This document shows, in pieces, positions 37,009 to 49,000 of a stretch of DNA of 64,000 nt (positions are counted from its first letter, which is position 1; the number at the start of each line of letters is the position of its first letter). A model generated the notes under the pieces. It saw only the letters and a list, made by a program, of their open reading frames with translations. It made no database searches and was not told the DNA's origin. The stretch comes from Holothuria scabra (taxonomy: Eukaryota > Echinodermata > Holothuroidea > Aspidochirotida > Holothuriidae): contig CM074193.1 in NCBI GenBank assembly GCA_037179385.1, positions 44,607,082-44,671,081 of the forward strand, written 5' to 3'. The position numbers and the translations under genes were made by a program.

Positions 37009-40000
37009 GTAGGAATTGTTCCGGAATTTAGAATATTCTTAAATCGAAAGATCTGCATTTATGACCACGAAACTTGACTGAGACAAAGAAAAACCTGCCT
37101 GAATTTTTAGATGCAGCAGTCAGGCTCACCCTTTTGTAGGAAGGTCCGGTATCCTTGATGGTGCATGTTGTTTGGGGATAAAGTATAATCAACCCCAAGA
37201 CTACCAAGACTAAGTAATGGTTCACTTAAAGCACTGCAGCTCATTAGTCTGGGATTACGGGATTAAAATCATAGTAGGTTTTCAATCAGGTCGTTGTATG
37301 ATGTTTCACTGATATCAAATAACCACCTAGTAAATAACGCAAAGACTATGTAGCTGGTAAAATGGTAATTGATCAGAGTTAGGTCGTTTTCACCTTATGC
37401 CTCCGTAGCAGCTATTTTAACCTGTAACATCAAAAAAAAAAAAAAAAAATATCGACATGGATTTATTAACCCTCAAATGTGGAGTTGAAATGATCCTGAA
37501 ATGCTAATGAAAAATTTGCATTATCTGGTTCTAGCAACCATTCATGTTTTTTTTTTTTTTTTGTCTTTTTTTTTTATTATATCAAGAAGATTCATGGGAG
37601 TAATTATTCTGTTTGTCACAAATAGGCAAAAGTTCACTTTTGCATTTCTGATTAAGGCCAATTCGTGAAACTGTACAGCAGGAGAAATAAATTATAATAC
37701 AATCTACAAAAGTACTGTAGCCTAGCGCTTGCCTGTTCAAGCCATATACAATTCGTACCATCAGACAGGACAGTATGGTACCTTTTGGAATAACAAAATT
37801 GTTTTTAATATAAAGATTTAACACATGACTTGTTGAAATGATATTATATGCAGGGGCGTCGATTTGGGAGGACAGGGGAGACATGTCCCCCCCCCCACTT
37901 TTTTGGGTGGAAGGGACACTAATGTAAAAGTCCCCCACCTTTTGTGACGGGAAATTTAAAATTTGGTTTTACCAAAGACTATAAATGTAGGTTATGAAAG
38001 GTGTCCTCCGCCGATTACGATCGACTAGCTCTCTGTATCAATAATTCCACATGACATTGTTTACTTTGCAAACCCCCAAAATTTTCGTACGCTCCTCGTG
38101 CTTGCGGTCTCATTGATGTTCTGTTTTAGCTTGCGTATCAAACATACATTATTCATCGGTCTCTATGATTATGTCGTTTGTTCGTGTGCACAGGGCAGCA
38201 GGTGTGGTTATGAAGGAGCACAATATTTAGGAATAGGAAGAACACGTCCCCTACTATGTTTTGATGAAATTTGTGGTCTTTAGTGATTGACCAGCCTGAC
38301 ATGCTAAAATTGGCTTACACATTTTAAGGAAACTAAAAAAGGCTCCGTGCACAGTCTGCATGCAACTTTTTTTAGAAAAATGTATGATTTCTAATTCAAA
38401 ATTTCGACACGCTCACATCATTCTTTTGTACAGTGCTTCGACCATTTCGTATTTAGAACATTATCGGAGAAGTAAAATCAAACTGACGTTTTGCAAGATA
38501 AGAGATTTCAATCACGAATTAGAGGTGGTACACCTCTATCCTCTGTCTGAATATACTGTATGATGAGGTGTCTTTCGAAAAATCACATTTTAATGTTTTT
38601 TGTATCAACAATCTTACACCGGAAGGCCTATGCAATGGTGTCTCAGTAGTACCGTACCAGTGGGTACCATTCCCCCACCCCTTGATCTGTGATTTTCCCG
38701 TAGTAGATTGAAGTGCGATTTTGATTGAAGTCTTCAGACCATGACACTTTTCGTTGTGATTCTTATTACTTCTAGAGTACACCCCGTATTTAAATTGACC
38801 GTGTAGTCCGTTGAAGCAATCATCAACACTTTCAACATTATGTTTTGAAAACTTTGGAGTTTTCTAGTAACTCAAAATATTGAAACATTTAACACCATTT
38901 TGCATCTTGGCCCCTTCTCGTAGACACTCAGTGGCGTAGCTGCAGGGCCAGGCGGCTCTGAGAAAAGGAAAAATATTTGAAAAATAGCAATTTCAGCGCG
39001 CTCCGTGCGACGCAAATTATTGCCCTGGTGACGTGATGTTCACACTCCAAAACTATTAAAATGTGGATGCTTGCCCACCCCTCTTTCCGAAAAATGTCTA
39101 GCTACGCTGCTGTACACACCTTACCAGGACAAGAAAAAAAATTAGGCCAGATCCCCCCCCCCCCTCACTTTGAAAACCAAATCGACGCCTCTGATTATAT
39201 GTACAAATAAATGTGGCCAGCCTCATTCATTTTTGAAATACGAAATGAAATATTTATAAACATTTAGAGGAATTTTTTTGAGCATGATAGTGTCCATATT
39301 TTTCTGTAGAAATGGTTCGTACAAAAAATACATATTTTCGTACGGTTTATAGTTTAGGTCGATTTAGAGTGTGATTCTCAGGGTCATGGTTGTTGGAATT
39401 CACTGTCCAAATTTCCCTGTTTATACAGGTGGTAGGATGAACGGGACATGCAGTGAACTTTAGAAGAATTGGATAAATATAAAAAAATTGTCAGCAGGTG
39501 TGGGTGGTGGGAGCTGCTATGTTGTGAGAATATCCCTGTACGTGAAAGAGGAGTCAGAGGTCATGATATGAGGTCTTACCTTCTTACAAAAATTTCATAT
39601 GGTTTCTTTCTAGAATGTATTCCTTCAAATAGTGGCTTAGACCGTTTATGTAGTTAATATAATCCTAAAGTGATTCACGTAAAGGTATGATACACATGTA
39701 TAGGGTATGATAATCAGCTGTATTTGCCTACAAAAATGTAGTGGACCCGTTTTCTGTTTGTAAGATTGCGATCCCGTGATATTATACAGTTATCTTTCTT
39801 TCACTCAGCTAATAGCATCGATGACGAGAAGGCTAAGTCGCAGATCTCAGACGTCAAGGAGCAGGTAGAAAAGTTCATAACGAAAATCAGAATAAGTGCG
39901 TAATTAAAAATAAACAGACAATGAAAAGATTCATCGCAATATGAAAATAATCAGTATTAGTACACGTTATCTTAAAGAGTGGTTGTTACTGAAGACCATA

Positions 40001-43000
40001 ATTCCTGGTCACATTTCAACTGCTGTTAATTAGTTCAATTCAAACGTATGTGATCACCCTTCTGGTCTTCCCCTACTGGATTGTCAAAGGTCCCAATTTT
40101 GATGTTGGTAAATATGTACACTTATATGGTTCTAACAAGTGTTAATTATGGTAGATCAGTGTCATGGCTTCAGGCTATGCATATTTGGAATCTTTCTTTT
40201 GGAATTTTTGAATTTTTCTTACCAGGAGTGTTTGCTGTTAGTTTAGTCTTGAAGGTCCAATTCTCTCACCCCGAGCAGTAGCAGTAACCATCTTACTCAA
40301 GCCCCTCTCAGAATTGTCTAAAATTCATCCTCAACCAGACACGATGTCAGTTTTTTTGTTTCAGGGTGGGTTTAGAAAAGCTCAATATGTACAATCAAAA
40401 CACTCTCAGTACAGTTTATGCTGTGTAATATAAGCTTTGGGATTCTAAATTGTTTGAATTAGCTGTCAATCAAAATCAAAAGATGAGCTATTTGAGAATT
40501 TCGGTAAACCCCTACAAGAACTGAAGTTTGGTTTGAGAGGATTATCCCTTTAAGGACTTCAAAATACATGCATCCATCCCATCTCATCTCTCTCATCCCA
40601 CCACACCCCAGCAATTAGCAGACCTATATGGGCCTCACATGGGTGAGCCCATATGGGGTCGATTTGATTTTGCACCCAAGCTTTATTAGGGCCCTTTGTG
40701 GGTAACCAACATGCATAAGGTATTTTAAAGGGCTGACTCATATTTGCCATATATCAGTGGTTAACCCGGGCCCCAGAACTATATCATGTGGGTCATATGG
40801 GTCATGTGGGGTAGTCCTCTTATTAATCTTAGGTTCAAAATCATATGGGCCTATATATGCCATGTTATGGGACCCAAAAGGGTTTCATTTGGGGATCTTC
40901 TTACCTTTATGCTTATTTATCTCTCAGTTTCCATGGTTTGTTACACCTTGTCTTCTGCATAATTCAATTTTTAAAGAGACTCCATTTAATCTGGGGAAAC
41001 AATTAACACAGCAGCAACTTGCATGTACACCAAATTTTAGACCGTATTTAGTAGTAAAAAAGTCGTATACTTGAGTCCTGAAAATTTAAGAATTTTTTAC
41101 TAGGTTCTATACTTCCTTTAGGGTTTATGGGTCAATATATTTTTATGCATAAGAGAATGCATTAAGATTCCAGAAACAAATGTTGATTTCGAATGAATAA
41201 TTCAAGGTTTGAGCTTCAGCACTATTTGGTGCGCTCCGACGTTAAATGAATAATATAGGCTTCTAATGAGCATTGCCCTTACCTAGCCCTAAAACAGGAT
41301 AACAAGCCAGAGATCCACAACTGGAAAAAGTCAGTGGCCTGCCCGAATTAAGCCAATTGGTTAGAAACTGATCCGCAAAACCTCATCTAACTTACCTCTT
41401 AAACTTGAAACTTTGAGCTTAACCAATACATCTCTTGGTGACGAAAAAACGTGAATTGATAATGATGAGCATTTCTTCGATTTTGAAGGAGTGTAATAAT
41501 AAGGATTTATTGCACGCCATTCCTGCTAGTGGGTGTCACCCTTTCTACTTTTCGAGATATTGAATGCAACCTTAATTCTAGACTTGAATACCTTTTAATG
41601 CAACAAGAAAGTTACCAGTGAATAGCAACGGTCATTTTTGGTTTCACCATTGGTTTTCATTATCACTAACAGACAGAAACCATGACGAGGAAACAAATTG
41701 GAGATGAACATTTGGTGATTGCTACTAAAGTGAATAAACTTGCCACAGATGTCATGGAATTGATGGAACTCCAAACGGTAAGAGAGGGGAGGAAACCACT
41801 AAGGCGGATTCATGAGATGATGGATAAAGAAAGAAAGACACGAGAGGAGAGAATGCTCAAACTGGCGGAAGAGAAACGAGAGAAGAAGAGGCATGGCAGA
41901 AGTCAGTCACGTTATAATCATGGCATTTTTATTTTACGTGTAAATAATTTTCCGCGCATAGTCATGTTCCTGTGCTGGTGTTGGAATGACCAGTCTTGAA
42001 CAACTCCACCAGCTGTTAAGAGACAGAGTGGATAGTCCATACTCAAATATAAGTGGGACATGTATCGTACAGGCTTTGTGAAATTTAATTTTCCTTTCTC
42101 TGTTCTCTAGATATTGGCAATCGATGGACACATTTGGCACTAAAAGTGAACTTAAAGGGGATACGTGATAATCCATGGGTTTGGATTCCAATCTTACTGC
42201 CAATTGAGTCACATTAAAGCGTGAAAAGGGGAAGTGTCATGTTCATCACAATTGAGTTTGTTCACTATTAAACAGTTGGGATCAAATTTGCTGACTGCAG
42301 CTTTCAAAAAAGGGCAACACAATACAACACACAAATGTTAGTAAAGAGAATAGCTGCAGTGAGCAAAGGTTATCCGATCCCTTGATTATAAGATAAACTT
42401 TGGTTTTAATTGTGTGTTCATGATAAAGTAACCGCATTATGATCCTTCAATTGATACCGGTTCAAATATACTTTTCCCATAACAGGATTAAGTAAAAAAA
42501 AAAAGAAACGAATAGCTAAAAGACTGGGGCATTTCATATTGTACTATTGCTTTCACGGTCAGCATTGTACACCACATTTTTTTCTTTTGCTCGTTTGTCT
42601 TCCACAGAAAAGCTCGACAATTGGAAAAAGAAGAAATAAGCAAGGAAATCGCATTACGACAAGCAGAGGAAAGCAAATCCCAGGTATCCCAAGAAGAGGA
42701 ACCTCCAGTCCCTGCGTAAGTTTGTGATATTATCGTTACTTTACTAAACATGTTATGTGTGGCTTTCTATTGCCCTAACCAATATATTGAGACAGTAAAA
42801 GAAACAAAATGTTACCTCATATATTTTAGACAAAGAAAAAGTGTTCTTCATTTTCCCTACAACAATCTCCTTGTGAACCGTGATGTCATCTTGCACTTTT
42901 AGAGCAAGTGTTCATAGATTTCTTATACAAGTGTCAAGTCTTATGCTCAAGCCAATCAAGTTTTGGCCAATTGCCATTTTCTGTGGAAGTAGATCAAGTT

Positions 43001-46000
43001 AGGTAAGATAACGGGTCTTACGTCTCACTTTTATAATGTTCTTGTTTAATATAGCGACGCGTAACACTTCTTTTCCAGTTGCGGGGCACGTGGATTGTTA
43101 TTCCTACTCTATTGCGTATGCGGAGCATCACGCACAAGTAGGTTCCATGTCTCTGGCATTACCCCAGACTTCAGTGATATTCGTATGCGGAGCATCACGC
43201 ACAAGTAGGTTCCATGTCTTTGGCATTACCCCAGACTTCAGTGATATTCGTATGCGGAGCATCACGCACAAGTAGGTTTCATGTCTTTGGCATTACCCCA
43301 GACTTCAGTGATATTCGTATGCGGAGCATCACGCACAAGTAGGTTCCATGTCTTTGGCATTACCCCAGACTTCAGTGATATTCGTATGCGCTTACTAACT
43401 ACACCACATACTCAAACTTTCTGCTAGAGTAAAACTGACAACATTACTGATAGCTTCGTCTAAAGATATCGTTGCCCAACATACCAGTGTTGAAGTTGGC
43501 ATATCCGGCAGAGTCACATGGTCAAATGTACTATACAACATTTGTCTCCATGCGCATAGTTACATAGATGTCCACTCAGCCGAGTTTATAATTCTTAGGC
43601 TTGCGTTTACATTGGCTGCAGTGGTATTGAACAGTGCGCGAATTCAATCCAACCGTTAGAGATAAATTCCTCTGCAGTTTTTTTTTTTTTTTCAAAGACC
43701 AACATTAAAGACCAAATGTTCTCACCACAAACAATTGCAATCCCCAAACACGCTTACCTAAGACTATTGCATAGTTGTCTTAAACTGATACTCATAGACA
43801 AAGTCTCATGTCTATTGCTCTAGGGTCAGTATCCAAGACCCCAATGTAAAATGAAAGCACTCTCGGTACAGTACATGCTGGTTAATTTGAGTGATATGTG
43901 TACTCTGCATTATTTGAACCCGCTTTCAATCAAACAGCTATATCAATTGAGAATTTCTATAGACTTCAATGAAATTTGTAGTTTGCTGTGAAAGTTGCCT
44001 GCCTTTATTCATACTTTATATGGTGGTAGAATAAATATATTGAATTTACATTTTGGATTAAAACTGCAAATTGCGAGTTGTCACTCTTTGTCATTTATCT
44101 TTCTTTGAATTTGTTTGTATGCTATTCAGTACTGGTGACTTACATTACAATTATACAGAAACGGGTTATTGTCATATCTGAGAATTTTATTGGTCTATTA
44201 CAAAGTCTTTTTTCACTTGCTTTCATAGAATTGAGAAACCAAGTCTAGGATCTGCCCAAGCTATGAGAAACTTTTCGGAGCTGAAGTATACAGAGCTGAA
44301 AACTTTGATCAATACTTCAAACGGTAGTGTGTTCACTTTCAGCAATAATGGAAAGCAGTGAAGGTTGAGAATAAGTAGACATCTTAATGAGTAACGTGAC
44401 AGTCGTTCTAATTTTATGTCAGCGTTTACCTGTCCCTCTGTGTGTCTCTCTGTGTGTCTGTTGCGCTGTCTTTTAATCTTACCGCTATTTGTGCTAAGAT
44501 TTAGGTCTCTTTATTTGCGCAATAATTTGTGACTTTTTTTTAAATACAACTCACATTACCTGCTTTATTTTCCTTTGAAATTAAAAATTGTTTTATGGCC
44601 TTTGAACACTTACCGTTTGCTCGCACAGCATGTTGCATAGAGAGGGCTCTATTGATCACATCACTCCATAAGAGTAACCGAGATATCACACCTTGATACA
44701 AGGTGCAGTAACTTTCAAAAAAACAAAGAAATGCAAAGATTGTCTTTTGAGTTGTACAACAACGAATCACAAATTATTGCGCAATGTACCATTTTAATTT
44801 GAATGAATAAATTTAAACATTGTATATCTCGGCTCAAGAATGTCCTTTGAAGATTGGAGTTGTGGACTGTTAGAATTTTTTCATGCTTCTTAATATATGT
44901 TTTTTATTTTGTTTGTTTTACCTGAGGTACATTTCATTCCTTTGAAACTAAGGTCTAAGCTCATGCATCGAATGAACCTATTTTATAGAACACCTTCCTT
45001 TAATTGATTACAATTAATTATTATATCCGTCAACAGGGAGATGGAAATCAAGAAACGTTTTTATTTGCCTTTTCAAGTATCATTTGAAGAGCTGATCTAT
45101 ACCAACATGCTTTTTCATTTTTCTCAAATCATACAGGTTCTGAACTATACCTTTCTAACAGGAAAAATGATTTGAACTTCAAATTTATTGTATGAGTTGA
45201 AACGGGATTGAGTAGTCTGTTTCTGATCTATCAAAGCTAGCCTTCAATTTTACGGATGGCTTTGTCGTTTGCCTTCTATGCCAAAACAGTAAACATACGC
45301 ACAAGCGTACTGCAGCAATAGCCTTTCAAATCCATGCAGTGGTGTTCTGCACATGGAATTTCCAAGAAGATCCTTTTATGTCAGAAATTCAACATTTAAG
45401 GCCTGTATACACAGCAACATTCCCAAACCATTCACTGGCAACAAATTCAAAAACATGCTTGTTTTTGGTTTGTTGCATAGTGTAGACAGGGTATACAGCA
45501 TGTTTTGAATATTTTAGAAATGTTTCAAAAGAAATGTCCTGTCAATACTTTTAAAAATATTCTCAAAACATTTTCAAAACATTTTCGCATTGTTTTACTC
45601 TGTCTGCACTGTGCAACAAAACGAAAACAAGCATGTTTTGGGTTTGTTGCAGCTGAGGTGTTTTGAGAATGTTTTGCACATGTTGCTCGTGTATACAGGT
45701 TTTTAGATTTGATCAAACCTGAGAACATTTTTTACTAATTTAAAGATCTTAAGGAAGGAAAGGCTTGTGCATCTAATGTTACTTTAATTTGATATATGGG
45801 AATCTCATATTGACCGACAACCACGAGCATACATTTTTTAGAGAAAATTATGGATCACAATAGACAAATCCGGACAACAAGTGTTGGTCTGATTTCAGTC
45901 TGCCGTAACTGGGGTCTATCACCTTTAATTTAATCTTTCAATTTTCTCGCTTACCTGTGTCAAAGATGGATGTACACTTAATTGTATACTGATTCCTTCA

Positions 46001-49000
46001 ATTTCACTGAAAATAAGGGTTTAAAATTCATGTAGACCATAAAAGAAGATGATTTAAGGCTGCTGGATCGCACTAATGTCTGCCTGCAGTCACTAAATAC
46101 AAGGGCTGATCGGATTCGTCTATATGAGAAATAATCAAAAGCATTGTAAAATGTAAATGCAACTTGAACGAAAAGAACCAAAAGAATTGTAAAAACAAGT
46201 AAAACAAAAAATACAAAGGTACTAATTAGAGCAATGACAGAGCAAAGTCAAAAACGAAACCCAAAACAAAGCAAATGGAAATGTTAATCCCTCCTTGAAA
46301 CACTTCATAAAAGTCTAGCGTATCAGAAAAGACCTTTGCGAAAAAAAAAAAAAAACTAACAGCAAAAAGTACGCCCCCTTTGGGGGCAAAACAAACCAAC
46401 ACCGACAAATGCAACAGCTGACTTCTCAACCAATAGAATACGCACAAAGTCTGCTAAACGTGCGACGAATTCCTTTGCGGCCCAGTGTTCCATTGTTTTG
46501 CCTCAAGGATGACGTCAGCGTGTCGTCAATGCATAAGGTCTATTGCAATAGGAAAATAGTTCACAACTTTGAGGTATTCTGTTAAGAATTTTTTCCTGCT
46601 TATTACTCTATATGGTAGATGTGGAAGAGCTGAATGTTTGTAAGGAAGAACTTCATCGTCGTTTGAAGGTCTACCGAGCCTGGAAGACAAAACGCAAAAA
46701 CGCTCCAACTGAAATTGCAGAACCAGTACATGCAAATGAATCCGTGACTCAACCAGGTGATTGTCGTTTGGCATTTTAGCGACAGAGCAAAGAGTTATTA
46801 AAATGATTGCATAAGTACCCTTCAAAAAGATTTGCACTGAAACACCAGACTTCTTTATGGTCTAAAAATGTATCGACTATTGTTTCACTTCATGCTATTA
46901 AACACTTACCCTAAGAAACCCTTTCACATATGTCACGTCAGGGAGTTCTTAGTGTTCATACAAAGTGCTACTTAATCTCAGCTCGGGGCCATTAAGCACA
47001 AACATTTCGCTATTACCTTTGCAACATTCTTGGTTCAATTGATTCGAAAAGATTTGCTCCAATCTAAATGTCCCAAGTTTTGTAAACTGGTATCAGTTGG
47101 CCCTTCAACTTATTAGATTTAACAACTTCTGTTAATTGAGAGGAATCCCAGGTTTTTAAGAATCTTTTAAAAGGATGTTTATGTAATGATAAAAACTATT
47201 TGAAAGTGTTGAAGATATCAAGAGTTCTTAAGTGAAGTGAAAAATTTCAGTGGTAACCATATTTTGGTTTGATTATGAAAGAAAAAACATGCGTTTAGGT
47301 CGGCGTATGTATTCTTGAGTATTTGTAACGCTAGCTTGCACACAATACCTAAAAAAGGCAATGTCAATGAATCTCAAAGTTGGTGGAAAGGTACCTCTTA
47401 ACGAAGAAAAGAACACCTTTAGTGTTGGCATAGAGTAAACCGTCCTGGCGTCCATTGTACATCAGTTGATATTGTTGCAACGGTAAACCCACCTGCACCC
47501 GCTGGGCATGAACAGCGAAAGTTTAGTATGCAAAATTTCAAGCACTGACGTCACTTGCACAACATCCAGAGGTCAAAGGTCATTTGAGTAAAACAGACTG
47601 AAAATTTTGTGTAAAGGGATACTTCGATACGGCTAATACTTGACAAGAAGGGTTGAACCCATAATAAGTTGAAATGGATCTGTTGTGGAAGTTCAAATCA
47701 GTTCACTTCACGGGGTCAAACAATTGAAATCTTTGTACACCCAGTATTTCAAGAAGCGAAACTGTAATGATAGTCATAGTTAGTACGCTGTTCGGCATAT
47801 AATAAAGTGTGCCCTGGCTTGTTCTGTGGATTTGGAAATCTCTGATGAACCTCGTATTTGGCACGTTGCCCGCCCCTCCCGTATATACAGTTCTGGTGAA
47901 AATCACGGTCATGTGAGGGTAAAGAGGTCAAAACGGAGAGCTTCTTCCAAAATTTTCGCATCTTTTGTGAAGCTTTTGACAAGTGAGACATCATGACACT
48001 ATATGGAGAGTCTTTATTTCCTACGTGTAGAAACCATAATACAATACAGTTTCTCGTGTCATTACTTTTACTCACCTTGCAGCGGCTGAATGTGATCTGT
48101 TGGCTCAGTCACCACCCTTCCTGTCAACACAACCTCATCCCAAGGCTCAGAGGTACTTCTATGTTCCAGCACTAAGAAAAGACTCTGAAAACAAGATTCA
48201 CTGGTATGCTCACTTCAATGGACAAAGGATTGCTAAACAGATGGAAATCTGTGCAAACAAGCGACCTATTTTGCTTGTCGCAGGTAAAGCCTTAAGGTAG
48301 CCGCAACTGCACGCAGCAACTCAGCTCGATCGTCGGATCTCCAATGGTAGTGTAATGTGCGTGAGTTCACCACTGCAATTGACAGTTTCAAGACCAGTTT
48401 TAATTCGCGCCGTCTTCAGTCGGGAACAGCCAATATATTGGTTTTTCCCGACTGAAGTCGGTGCGACTTTAAACTGGTCTTAACATTGCCAATTAGAGTT
48501 GTAGCGACGATCGAGTTGAGTTGCGGTGTGCAAAGTCGTGAAGTGTGCGACTGTAGCTTTATGTTTGATGTTCATTCCATATCGTCGATCTATGCAATAA
48601 CATCGGTGAGTGTGAGTCCAAATCCGGTTGATTAAAATATCTTGCAAAATAAACCCAGAGCTTTCTTGTGGAATTCCACTTATATCACTCGCAAATATTC
48701 TACTTACTGTGGAAACTTATGAGTTCATCCGTCCGCTGCTACGGGGTTTGGGGAAGAATAGCTTGGTTGCTTAATAGCTATACACACTTGTGTAAAAGGA
48801 AACGTTGTATTACAGAAAATTTTTATGGATTCATGATGACCACTATTAACGCTTAAAGGGCAGGAGCAGTCACCCCAACTTGAAGCAGTGTAGTAGACTG
48901 TCCAGTTTCATGATTGGCTGTTGAGGGTCATGTGAAAACATTTGAACTCCTCAAATGTGAAATTTACTGGAAGTTACTGCTTGGTTTACCTTTCATATGT

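Noticed and set aside
39892..41672. AT at the exon G' donor as a minor-class (U12) AT-AC intron.
   Set aside because: U12 AT-AC donors read ATATCCTT; here it is ATAAGT and the acceptor is AACAG, a mutated GT-AG intron.
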